A stretch of 10,239 nucleotides of DNA, taken from NCBI GenBank assembly GCA_035319145.1, contig DATHDH010000034.1, positions 1 through 10,239 of the forward strand, written 5' to 3'. The DNA is from JAAYUK01 sp035319145. GTDB taxonomy: Bacteria; Nitrospirota; Thermodesulfovibrionia; Thermodesulfovibrionales; Dissulfurispiraceae. Position 1 is the stretch's first letter, and every line of letters starts with the position of its first letter. The translations under genes were made by a program, and so were the position numbers. The notes beneath the pieces are model-generated. The model ran no database searches. It had not been told where the DNA came from and was given only the letters and a program-made list of their open reading frames with translations. Positions 1 through 6,899 of the stretch are shown here, in pieces.

Positions 1-275
1 ATGTCGTCATAACGAACCCGACTCACTATGCAGTTTGTCTCAAATACGATCCGAAGGCGATGGGCGCACCGCGCGTCATCGCGAAGGGACAGAACCTCAT
101 TGCCGAGAAGATCAAAGAAGTGGCGCGGACGAACGGTATCCCGCTCTTTGAAGACAAGCCGCTTGCGCGGTCGCTTTTTCCTCTCGATATCGGACAGGAA
201 GTTCCCGAGGCGTTTTATAAGGCTGTTGCTACCATCCTTGCCCATGTGTATCGGGTGAAAGGGGGCATGCCATAA
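1..275 (+). CDS. flhB: Flagellar export gate protein FlhB, C-terminal part (5' end outside window)
   Basis: Only the last 90 codons are present, read from base 3; bases 1-2 belong to a codon that starts outside the window. The protein is the export-gate component that switches substrate class from rod/hook to filament. The visible part is the cytoplasmic FlhB_C domain. It opens with V-V-I-T-N-P-T-H (NPTH at bases 15-26), the autocleavage site where the chain is cut between Asn and Pro, followed by the expected Y-A-V, the K-A-P-like 'DPKAMGAP', and 'GIPLFEDKPLARSLF', typical of the family. It ends in a short tail, as FlhB proteins without a long C-terminal extension do. The stop lies 3 bases before the flhA start, so the two are surely cotranscribed. 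The N-terminal membrane domain cannot be seen. Type III secretion homologues (SctU) share the motif, but the flagellar neighbours decide the call. Confidence 0.96.
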   Translation, partial: VVITNPTHYAVCLKYDPKAMGAPRVIAKGQNLIAEKIKEVARTNGIPLFEDKPLARSLFPLDIGQEVPEAFYKAVATILAHVYRVKGGMP

Positions 276-278
276 CAG

Positions 279-2339
279 ATGCTTGATCGTCTATTGCGGC
301 AGAGCGATTTTCTCCTTGCCCTCGGTATTGTAGCGATACTCATATTTATGATCGTCCCGATGCCGCCGTTTCTGCTCGACCTTTCGCTGTCGTTCAGCAT
401 TACGGTGGCCATCGTCGTCATCCTCGTATCCGCGTATACGAAGAAACCGCTCGATTTTTCGGTGTTCCCGTCGGTCTTGCTCATCACGACTCTGTTGCGG
501 CTCTCGCTGAACATTGCCTCGACCCGTCTCATCCTGACGCACGGCGACACGGGCACGGCGGCGGCAGGCAATGTTATCAAGGCGTTCGGAGAATTCGTCA
601 TCGGCGGCAATTTCCTTGTCGGTTTTGTCGTGTTTCTCATCCTCGTCGTCATCAATTTCGTCGTTATCACGAAGGGCGCGGGTCGTATCGCCGAGGTCTC
701 GGCCAGGTTTACTCTCGATGCTATGCCCGGCAAACAGATGAGTATCGATGCGGATTTGAATGCAGGCTTGATAGATGACAAAGAGGCCCGGAGACGGCGG
801 CAGGAGATCAGCCGCGAGGCAGATTTCTACGGTTCCATGGACGGTGCAAGCAAATTCGTCCGCGGTGATGCGGTGGCCGCTATCGTCATCATGGTCGTCA
901 ATATTGTCGGCGGATTCCTCATCGGGATTCTGCAGAAGGGTATGACGGTCAACGATGCCGTTACAACATATACCATATTGACTGTCGGTGAAGGCCTGGT
1001 TGCGCAGATCCCTGCGCTGCTCATATCTACGGCGTCGGGCCTTATTGTAACGCGCGCGGCCGGCGAGGCAAACCTTGGAGAAGACATGGTCCGGCAGGTG
1101 ATCATCAATCCGAAGGCGCTCGGGACGACAGCCGGCATACTGGGACTGCTCGGTATTATCCCGGGGCTCCCGCACCTGCCGTTCCTCACGCTTGCTGCGG
1201 TGTCAGGGGCAGGGGCGTATTACCTGACGCGGGCGCAGGCTGAGGCCGAAATTACTGCTGCGGCCGGGGGACTTGCTGCCGCAGAACCCCCGAAACCGGT
1301 CGAGACGCTCGAATCGCTCCTCCCGATTGACCCTATTTCCCTCGAAATCGGGTATGGTTTGATACCCCTTGTCGAAGAGGGCGGGGCGCTGCTCGCCCGG
1401 ATTAAGGCAATTCGCAAGCAGATGGTGACGGACATGGGGTTCATCGTGCCTCCGGTGCATATCAAGGATAATCTTACGCTGAAGCCGACGTCGTATGCCG
1501 TCCTTGTAAAAGGGGTCGAGGTTGCATCAGGTGAAGTCATTCTCAACAAGCACCTTGCGATTTCCCCGGGAGTCGATAGCGAGCGGCTGGACGGCATTCG
1601 GGTAAAGGATCCCGCATTCGGACTCGATGCTGTCTGGATAGACGAACGCGATGTCGAGCGAGCACAAGTGGCCGGCTATACTGTGGTCGATGTGCCATCG
1701 GTCATAACGACGCACCTGACGGAACTTGTGAAGATGCATGCAGCAGAACTGCTCGGCAAACAGGACGTCCAGCGATTGCTCGATAATCTTGCGAAGACTC
1801 ACCCCAAAGTTGTCGACGATCTGGTTCCTTCGCTGCTGTCGCTGAGCGTTGTCCAGAGGGTTTTGCAGAATCTGCTGAAAGAGCGCGTATCGATTCGGGA
1901 CCTCCAGTCGATACTCGAGGCCCTCTCGGAGTATGGAGCTATCGGCAAGGACCCGGAACTTCTCACCGAATATGTCAGGCAGGCCTTGGCGCGCAATATA
2001 ACCCGTCAGGTCCAGAACTATGACGGGTCCGTGTCGGTCCTTCTTATGGATCCCAAGGTTGAACGCCTCATCATCGAGTCCATACAGGCGACTCCTCAGG
2101 GGGTTACCTATCTGTCTCTTGATCCGCTGATGGCCGACAGGATAGCCGACAAGATCAAGAAGGGTTTTGAAGAGGGCATCGCCAGGGGATATCAACCGGT
2201 GGTGCTTTGTTCCCAGACAATCCGGCGCTTTGTAAAGCGCCTGGTGGATCGCATTTCTGCAAGCATTATCGTAGTTTCCAACAGCGAGATTGCACCGAAT
2301 ACGAAAATACTCTCGCTTGGCACGATTCGGCTTGACTAA
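279..2339 (+). CDS. flhA: Flagellar export apparatus protein FlhA
   Basis: FlhA is the large membrane protein of the flagellar type III export gate; it couples proton flow to export and docks chaperone-substrate complexes through its cytoplasmic ring. The 686 residues match the usual length. Hydrophobic segments fill about residues 11-51, 63-85, 108-131, 198-220 and 234-315, fitting the N-terminal membrane half. The FHIPEP family signature is intact at about 136-154 (R-I-A-E-V-S-A-R-F-T-L-D-A-M-P-G-K-Q-M), followed by the cytoplasmic loop with its Arg cluster (171-174) and 'SKFVRGDA' (191-198). An Ala/Glu-rich linker (about 318-345) leads to the soluble C-terminal domain, which ends 'LSLGTIRLD'. 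The ATG at 279 is 3 bases after flhB, with an AAAGGGGG tract about 13 bases upstream; the start 'MLDRLLRQSDFLLALGIVAIL' is family-like. No residues appear broken. Confidence 0.97.
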   Translation: MLDRLLRQSDFLLALGIVAILIFMIVPMPPFLLDLSLSFSITVAIVVILVSAYTKKPLDFSVFPSVLLITTLLRLSLNIASTRLILTHGDTGTAAAGNVIKAFGEFVIGGNFLVGFVVFLILVVINFVVITKGAGRIAEVSARFTLDAMPGKQMSIDADLNAGLIDDKEARRRRQEISREADFYGSMDGASKFVRGDAVAAIVIMVVNIVGGFLIGILQKGMTVNDAVTTYTILTVGEGLVAQIPALLISTASGLIVTRAAGEANLGEDMVRQVIINPKALGTTAGILGLLGIIPGLPHLPFLTLAAVSGAGAYYLTRAQAEAEITAAAGGLAAAEPPKPVETLESLLPIDPISLEIGYGLIPLVEEGGALLARIKAIRKQMVTDMGFIVPPVHIKDNLTLKPTSYAVLVKGVEVASGEVILNKHLAISPGVDSERLDGIRVKDPAFGLDAVWIDERDVERAQVAGYTVVDVPSVITTHLTELVKMHAAELLGKQDVQRLLDNLAKTHPKVVDDLVPSLLSLSVVQRVLQNLLKERVSIRDLQSILEALSEYGAIGKDPELLTEYVRQALARNITRQVQNYDGSVSVLLMDPKVERLIIESIQATPQGVTYLSLDPLMADRIADKIKKGFEEGIARGYQPVVLCSQTIRRFVKRLVDRISASIIVVSNSEIAPNTKILSLGTIRLD

Positions 2340-2360
2340 ATAACGACGCGACGCAAGCGC

Positions 2361-2366
2361 AGGAGG
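2361..2366 (+). promoter_or_regulatory. Ribosome binding site deciding the flhF start
   Basis: AGGAGG here lies 8 bases before the ATG at 2375. An upstream in-frame GTG at 2369 would leave only 2 bases of spacing, so it is not usable. This shortens the longest open frame by two codons. Confidence 0.8.
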
Positions 2367-2374
2367 TCGTGGAT

Positions 2375-3403
2375 ATGATGATACGGAAGTTCACCGGCAA
2401 CAGCTTCAAGGAGGCCCTTGAGCAGGTGAAATCGGAGCTTGGGGCGCAGGCCATGATATTATCGAGCAGGAGCATCAAGGGCGCCGGTTTCGGCCTTCTG
2501 AACAAGCCGATGTTCGAAGTGACTGCCGCAGTGGATGCGGCCGAAGCGGAGGCTCCGGCTTCGTCCGATATGTCTTCGCTCATGCGCGAAATGAAAACAG
2601 TGCGCGAGGACATGGTTTTCCTCAAGGAATCACTGGCGTCGATAGTGCCGGGCCTGCGCATCGGCAAGGAAAAAAAGGGTCTCTTTAATCTCCTGGTAAA
2701 GCATGGCGTCGACCCCCAATTCGCGGTCGTTCTTCTGGAGCGCTGCAGGGAAACGGTCGAGAGCCTGAAGGCGGCCATTTCGGAGGATGTTAAGGTTCAT
2801 GACTTCTCCGCTTCCGATGATAGGGGAATCCTTTTCCTTGGGACGCCAGGGGTCGGCAAGACCTCCACGCTCTCGAAGGTTGCGCACATGCTTCGCGGCC
2901 GTCATCGAAAATTAAGCCTCTTCACATTCGACGCGGACCGGATCAGCGCATACGCCCATATGAAGGAGCTTTCTCAGGAGTTGAACTGCGACCTCAGAGT
3001 GGTTCGCAGCGTCAGCGAACTGCCGCGGTTGATTTATCGAGATATGGAGCGGGGACCGGTTCTTGTAGATACGCCGGGGTACAGCTATCGTGAGTTGCTT
3101 GATGAAATAGACGATGTTTTCTCGTCGGGGTTTCCCCTGAAGCGCTGCCTGCTTATGGAAGCATCCATGGAGTCGCATGCGGCAGAGCGCATATGGCAGA
3201 ATATCGATACCGATCTGATTGATACTATCGGTTTTACCAAGATCGATATCGCTGCTCAATTCGGATCGTTGTACAACCTCAGCCTGCTGAGCGGACGGCC
3301 GGTATCGTTCATCACGAACGGCCCGGCAGTGCCGGACGACATCAGGGTGCCGTCTTCCGACTACGTTGCAGGCCTGGTTGTAGGAGGTGCGTGTGCCAAC
3401 TGA
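2375..3403 (+). CDS. flhF: Flagellar placement GTPase FlhF (SRP family)
   Basis: FlhF is an SRP-type GTPase that places the flagellum, usually at a cell pole. The 342-residue chain starts with the family's N-terminal segment, 'MMIRKFTGNSFKEAL' and 'ELGAQAMILSSRSI'. A short Ala/Glu linker and a helical N domain follow, and the GTPase G domain occupies about residues 150-335. Visible motifs are the P-loop G-T-P-G-V-G-K-T-S (156-164), D-A-D-R (186-189) at the place of the usual D-T-Y-R, D-T-P-G (232-235), T-K-I-D (288-291) and 'ITNGPAVPDDI' near the end, matching the family's T-G-Q-x-V-P-D-D. At 342 residues it is on the short side of the family, mainly because of a short linker. The DADR motif and the Tyr after DTPG depart from the SRP-GTPase norm. 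The ATG at 2378 is an equally possible start. The gene overlaps flhG by 11 bases. Confidence 0.94.
   Translation: MMIRKFTGNSFKEALEQVKSELGAQAMILSSRSIKGAGFGLLNKPMFEVTAAVDAAEAEAPASSDMSSLMREMKTVREDMVFLKESLASIVPGLRIGKEKKGLFNLLVKHGVDPQFAVVLLERCRETVESLKAAISEDVKVHDFSASDDRGILFLGTPGVGKTSTLSKVAHMLRGRHRKLSLFTFDADRISAYAHMKELSQELNCDLRVVRSVSELPRLIYRDMERGPVLVDTPGYSYRELLDEIDDVFSSGFPLKRCLLMEASMESHAAERIWQNIDTDLIDTIGFTKIDIAAQFGSLYNLSLLSGRPVSFITNGPAVPDDIRVPSSDYVAGLVVGGACAN
3382..3387 (+). promoter_or_regulatory. Ribosome binding site inside flhF, deciding the flhG start
   Basis: AGGAGG sits within the last codons of flhF. The GTG at 3387 overlaps its last base and cannot be the start; the GTG at 3393 is spaced by 5 bases. 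Initiation therefore occurs inside the flhF coding region and suggests translational coupling. Confidence 0.8.
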
Positions 3404-4202
3404 ACAGCCGAAAATTATCGCGGTTTCGAGCGGCAAGGGCGGTGTCGGAAAAACGAATTTCGTCGCCAATCTAGCGCTCTTTTATGCCAGCATAAACAAG
3501 AAAGTCCTCGTTATGGATGCCGATGTCGGGCTGAGCAATATCGACGTTATTCTGGGGATTGCTCCGAAGTTCAACCTGCGGCATGTGCTCAGCGGCCAGA
3601 AGCGGCTGAAAGACATTATTGTTCAGGGTCCGCTCGGTATTACGATAATTCCCGCGGGTTCGGGCGTTCGGGAATTGACGAGGCTGACCGAGGAGCAGAA
3701 ACTGATGCTCGTGGGTGAACTCGAAGAAGCGGATGTCGATTTTGACGTTTTTCTCATAGACACGGGGGCCGGCATATCGGACAATGTGCTGTTTTTTTGC
3801 AGCGCCGCCCAGGAGGTCGTAATCCTGGTTACCCCGGAACCTACATCTATAGCAGACGCTTATGCTATTATCAAGGTGCTGAAGAATGATTTCAGAACGC
3901 GGAATTTCCGTCTCATCGTGAATATGGCGCGCACCGAAAAGGAGGCATTCGATACGTTCAGCAAGCTTTCGCTTGTGGCAGACAAGTTCCTTGGTATTCC
4001 TATCGATTATCTGGGATTTCTGCCGTACGATCAGAATGTGAAGGATTCCATTATGGCGCAGAAAAGCCACATAGTGATGCATCCGAACAGCCTCTTTGCG
4101 AAGAAACTGGCGCAGGTTGCAAAACGGTTGGCAGATCTGCCGCCGGCTGATGCCGCCGGCTCGCTGCAGTTCTTTTTGCGGCGCGCACTGCGTATCGGAT
4201 AA
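3393..4202 (+). CDS. flhG: Flagellar number regulator FlhG/FleN, MinD-like ATPase
   Basis: FlhG (FleN, YlxH) is a MinD/ParA-class ATPase that works with FlhF to limit flagellar number. In 269 residues one sees the deviant Walker A K-G-G-V-G-K-T (15-21), the second-strand motif D-A-D-V-G-L-S-N (42-49), a Walker B-like L-I-D-T-G-A-G (121-127), 'PEPTSIADAYAIIKVL' (148-163), which is strongly FlhG-like, and 'LGFLPYDQNVKDSI' (207-220). The end 'GSLQFFLRRAL' resembles the FleN C-terminus rather than MinD's membrane helix region. The GTG at 3393 is preferred because AGGAGG lies 5 bases before it, inside flhF, which it overlaps by 11 bases. Only about 14 residues precede the Walker A, so the D-Q-A-x-x-L-R activator helix seen in some FlhG proteins is absent; the Pseudomonas FleN type also lacks it. 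MinD is the alternative family, but context and motifs favour FlhG. Confidence 0.94.
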   Translation: MPTEQPKIIAVSSGKGGVGKTNFVANLALFYASINKKVLVMDADVGLSNIDVILGIAPKFNLRHVLSGQKRLKDIIVQGPLGITIIPAGSGVRELTRLTEEQKLMLVGELEEADVDFDVFLIDTGAGISDNVLFFCSAAQEVVILVTPEPTSIADAYAIIKVLKNDFRTRNFRLIVNMARTEKEAFDTFSKLSLVADKFLGIPIDYLGFLPYDQNVKDSIMAQKSHIVMHPNSLFAKKLAQVAKRLADLPPADAAGSLQFFLRRALRIG

Positions 4203-4220
4203 GGGGGACTCAGGGAGTTA

Positions 4221-4946
4221 ATGGTTTGGTCTGTGACGCAGGAACAAAAGGATGATCTTGTCCAGAAATTTCTTCCCCGCGTTAAGTATTACGCGTCGAA
4301 ATACTCATTTGCCCTCCCTGCCGGCCTGACGTCGGATGATCTTGTTTCTGCGGGCATTGTCGGTCTGCTGGAGGCGATAGAGCGCTATGACCCGAAGAGA
4401 AACGCCTCGCTCAGTACCTTTGCCGATTTTCGCATCAGGGGGGCGATGATTGACGAAATTCGTACGATGCAGTGGGCATCGAAAGACGCCCGTCGCAAGG
4501 TCGAGGAGGTGCGTCGCGCTCATGACGAACTGCAGCGCGAACTCGAACGTTCGGTGACGGATGAAGAAGTGGCTGAGCGCCTCGACATCACGCTCGACGA
4601 ACTCTACAAAACGCAGTCAATGGTCAATACTTTCAACATGATAAGCCTCGACAGTCTGGGCGTCAATCAGGATGGCGAACAGCTCGATATCCTGCAGTGT
4701 CTGCCCAATAGGGATGAGCCGGACATCCTTGAGCGTCTGAATCTGAAACACGTAGTCCGGGAGCTTGGAACCGCAATAGAAGAACTGCCCGAAAAGGAGC
4801 GGACCGTGCTGACACTTTATTATTACGAGGAACTGACGATGAAAGAAATAGGTAAAGTTCTTTCGGTTACGGAATCTCGTGTCTGTCAGCTGCACGGCAA
4901 GGCTCTCATGAAGCTCAGAAGCCGTCTTGAATCCTTGCATGCATAA
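4221..4946 (+). CDS. fliA: Flagellar sigma factor FliA (sigma-28)
   Basis: FliA directs RNA polymerase to late flagellar and chemotaxis promoters and is normally held by the anti-sigma factor FlgM until the hook is complete. The 241 residues match the family. Region 2 runs from about residue 15 to 90 ('LTSDDLVSAGIVGLLEAIER' at 36-55, 'FADFRIRGAMIDEIR' at 67-81 for promoter melting), region 3 from about 95 to 150, and region 4 from about 180 to 236 with a helix-turn-helix 'LTMKEIGKVLSVTESRVCQL'. The 'RIRGAMIDEIR' form is diagnostic of FliA/WhiG rather than of SigB/SigF relatives. An AGGGAG at 4212-4217 is rather close (3 bases) to the ATG, and AAGGGGG at 4201-4207 is rather far; no better start exists. 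It lies 18 bases after flhG, so it is probably in the same transcript. The next gene carries a candidate promoter for this very factor. Confidence 0.96.
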   Translation: MVWSVTQEQKDDLVQKFLPRVKYYASKYSFALPAGLTSDDLVSAGIVGLLEAIERYDPKRNASLSTFADFRIRGAMIDEIRTMQWASKDARRKVEEVRRAHDELQRELERSVTDEEVAERLDITLDELYKTQSMVNTFNMISLDSLGVNQDGEQLDILQCLPNRDEPDILERLNLKHVVRELGTAIEELPEKERTVLTLYYYEELTMKEIGKVLSVTESRVCQLHGKALMKLRSRLESLHA

Positions 4947-4981
4947 CTAGCAGTACCGCTGCCCTGACTGATTCCTGATTT

Positions 4982-4990
4982 CCCCCCCCC
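4982..4990 (+). repeat. Homopolymer of nine C next to the promoter
   Basis: Nine consecutive C lie in the noncoding gap between fliA and the HEAT-repeat gene and end exactly where the candidate -35 element begins. No other such homopolymer stands out in the window. It is outside all coding frames, so a length change would not cause a frameshift but could alter the sequence upstream of -35. A sequencing or assembly length error is possible. Confidence 0.9.
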
Positions 4991-5017
4991 GAAAGTTTTT
5001 CCCGAATATCACGATAT
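4991..5017 (+). promoter_or_regulatory. Candidate sigma-28 (FliA) promoter for the HEAT-cheR-cheY-cheY-cheA operon
   Basis: GAAAGTTT (4991-4998) matches the sigma-28 -35 consensus TAAAGTTT at 7 of 8 bases. CACGATAT (5010-5017) matches the -10 consensus GCCGATAA at 5 of 8, including the whole CGATA core. The gap is exactly 11 bases, as the consensus requires. A transcript would begin about 5023-5026, leaving a leader of roughly 25-30 bases before the ATG at 5052. A perfect sigma-70 -10 hexamer, TATAAT, overlaps at 5017-5022, but no TTGACA-like -35 is found 16-18 bases upstream, so sigma-28 is the better reading. fliA ends 44 bases before the element. Confidence 0.72.
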
Positions 5018-5041
5018 ATAATTATTACAGCCAGCACTTTT

Positions 5042-5046
5042 GGAGG
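5042..5046 (+). promoter_or_regulatory. Ribosome binding site deciding the HEAT-protein start
   Basis: GGAGG lies 5 bases before the ATG at 5052. The in-frame TTG at 5040 that would give a longer protein overlaps this site and is therefore not a plausible start. Confidence 0.8.
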
Positions 5047-5051
5047 TAGAC

Positions 5052-6899
5052 ATGCTGAAAAATCTGCCAAAAGTCGTCAAAAGGCTGCATGCTCATGACC
5101 CCGCCGTTCGACGAGAAGCGGCAGAGCAGCTTGCAGACGGTGAGGATCGGGTCATTTATCCCCTTATTAAAGCGCTCAGCGATCCGAGTGCGGGGGTTCA
5201 GGACGCGGCCATGCGTTCCCTTATTGCGATTGGAAGTGAAGTGACCGCATATATGGTGCTTCCACTCCTGCGCGAAGGCACGTACCTCAGGAATACCGCG
5301 CTCATAATTCTCACTCGCCTCGGAGGAGTGACGGTGCCGCTCCTGTATTCCCTCCTCAGCGATAAAGATGCCGACATCAGAAAGTTCGCCATAGACCTGC
5401 TTTCAGACATTAAGGTTGACGTCGATCGTGATCGCCTGCTTCCGCTTTTACAGGATGAAAATGCGAATGTGCGTGCCGCTACCGCAAAAGCGGCTGGCGA
5501 ACTCGACTTTCAAGAGGCGATTCCTGCGTTGATCGAAGCGCTGGGTGATGATGAGTGGGTTGCTTTCTATGCGCTCCAGTCGCTGGGGGAACTGGGGGCA
5601 AGGATTGCGGCGCCGCATATCGTCGAACTATTGAAAAGTCCCTCCGAAGTCGTGCGCTTCTCGGCTATAGAAACTCTGGGGCGCATCGGAACCGCGGATG
5701 TGAGCGAAACCCTGATTTCATATCTCCTGAGCGCCACCGACGACGAACGGGCCGCCATAGTTAAAAGCCTTGTCCAGATTGGCATTACTCCGGCGATGGT
5801 AGGTCTGACCGAACACCTGATTCGCATGCTTAAAGAGAGCGATTGGGAAGACAAGGCAATAGCCCTGAGAGGCATCGAGGTGCTCAACGCCAAGGCTGCG
5901 GTGCCGGTACTGGTGAATATGATTGGCGAACTCGATCCGGCTATGCCTGATACTGAAGAACGCCATGCAATCATGAGCCGTACCATACTGTCTATTGATG
6001 CAGAGTCGGAGCTCATGAAACTGCTTGCCGCGCCAGATCTCAAGTACCGTGGTAGGGCATTCGCGATTGAACTGCTGGGAGAATTGAAAAGTTCCAAAGC
6101 GGTGCCGTTGCTTATGGAGCACCTGAAAGCGCTCAGCCGCGACCTGAGACGGGCCTCGGCAGAGGCGCTCGGCGAAATCGGCGAAGCGGAGACCGTGGCT
6201 CCATTGCTAGAAACATCCCAGAAGGATGTCGATGCACATGTGAGAAAGGCTGCCATCGAAGCCCTCGGCAAAATCCGTGCGTCTCAGGCTTTTGAACCGT
6301 TGCTCGCTCTAATCGGCGTCGAAAAGTATGCAGATATCATCGAAAAGATCGTTGAGGCACTTATTCACATAGATGAAAGCCGTTTTCTGGAGAACCTCGG
6401 CTCCTATTCCGGGCTGATTCGCAAAACCGCAGCCCGCATCGTGACCGATGTATCACTTCTCCTGAAACTCGTGGAAGATCCTGAACAGACCGTCAAATAT
6501 GAGGCCATCAAGGGTCTGGGGAGGCTGGGCTCGTCCGAGGCAATCGACAAACTGACCGAATTCATTGCCGATACGGATGTTGATGTCAGAAAGACTGCCG
6601 TTATGTCGCTCGGCGAGGCAAGGGTCTGTTCTGAGGCGCTGTTCCATGGTCTCGGCGACGACGATCCGTGGGTCCGTTTTTACACGGTCAAGGCGATAGC
6701 CCTGGCGTGTGATCCCGAAGCAGCGCTCCTGCAGATAGGCAGGGTCCTTGAAGACGATTTTGTCCCCGTTGTGATGTCCGCACTCGATGTTGTTCGCGAT
6801 ATCGGCGGGCAGGAAGCCTACGAACTCCTCTCGCAGCACCGGGAGCATCCGAACGGTGATGTCAGGGGCAGGATAGAGGAGGTGCTTTCGTCGCTATGA
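5052..6899 (+). CDS. HEAT-repeat protein of unknown function in a chemotaxis operon
   Basis: The 615-residue protein is built almost wholly of HEAT (PBS-lyase-like) helical repeats of about 31 residues, perhaps 17-19 of them. Repeats of the type D-x-x-x-x-V-R-x-x-A-x-x-x-L-G-x-I-G are clear at about 133-151, 164-182, 195-213, 362-377, 391-408, 475-493 and 506-523; those at about 215-330 and 420-470 are more degenerate. No signal peptide, membrane segment or enzymatic motif is visible, so it should be a cytoplasmic solenoid that binds proteins. It is the first gene after the candidate sigma-28 promoter and overlaps cheR by 4 bases (ATGA), which argues for a role in chemotaxis or motility. Candidate roles are an array scaffold, an adaptor for CheR or CheY, or a flagellar-pole factor; all are inference. 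PBS lyases modify phycobilin proteins, and nothing here supports that. The ATG at 5052 is chosen for its GGAGG. Confidence 0.9.
   Translation: MLKNLPKVVKRLHAHDPAVRREAAEQLADGEDRVIYPLIKALSDPSAGVQDAAMRSLIAIGSEVTAYMVLPLLREGTYLRNTALIILTRLGGVTVPLLYSLLSDKDADIRKFAIDLLSDIKVDVDRDRLLPLLQDENANVRAATAKAAGELDFQEAIPALIEALGDDEWVAFYALQSLGELGARIAAPHIVELLKSPSEVVRFSAIETLGRIGTADVSETLISYLLSATDDERAAIVKSLVQIGITPAMVGLTEHLIRMLKESDWEDKAIALRGIEVLNAKAAVPVLVNMIGELDPAMPDTEERHAIMSRTILSIDAESELMKLLAAPDLKYRGRAFAIELLGELKSSKAVPLLMEHLKALSRDLRRASAEALGEIGEAETVAPLLETSQKDVDAHVRKAAIEALGKIRASQAFEPLLALIGVEKYADIIEKIVEALIHIDESRFLENLGSYSGLIRKTAARIVTDVSLLLKLVEDPEQTVKYEAIKGLGRLGSSEAIDKLTEFIADTDVDVRKTAVMSLGEARVCSEALFHGLGDDDPWVRFYTVKAIALACDPEAALLQIGRVLEDDFVPVVMSALDVVRDIGGQEAYELLSQHREHPNGDVRGRIEEVLSSL

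Noticed and set aside
291..1175. Long open frame on the minus strand (294 codons) opposite flhA
   Set aside because: It is a shadow of the FlhA membrane region: the translation is rich in Asp, Arg and Glu from reversed hydrophobic codons, shows no family motif, and lies opposite an unquestionable gene.
2318..2331. TTGGCACG followed by GC, resembling a sigma-54 promoter before flhF
   Set aside because: The -24 part is perfect, but GG and GC are separated by 9 bases instead of the required 10, and no TTGC -12 element is present. It lies in the last codons of flhA (L-G-T-I-R) and flhF is well explained by readthrough.
4136..4161. Repeated GCCGCCGGCT near the end of flhG
   Set aside because: Two copies of a ten-base GC-rich word within coding sequence (P-P-A-D-A-A-G) look like codon bias; there is no sign of a regulatory or mobile element.
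4948..4962. GCAG...CTGC inverted repeat after fliA as a possible terminator
   Set aside because: The stem is only four base pairs and no T tract follows, so it does not qualify as an intrinsic terminator.
5017..5022. Perfect TATAAT as a sigma-70 promoter
   Set aside because: No TTGACA-like box or TGn extension lies at the proper distance; the overlapping sigma-28 elements fit better. It is kept only as an alternative.
5567..6271. Minus-strand open frame (234 codons) opposite the HEAT gene
   Set aside because: It is Ser/Arg/Ala-rich low-complexity translation, the usual antisense of GC-rich repeats, with no recognisable domain.
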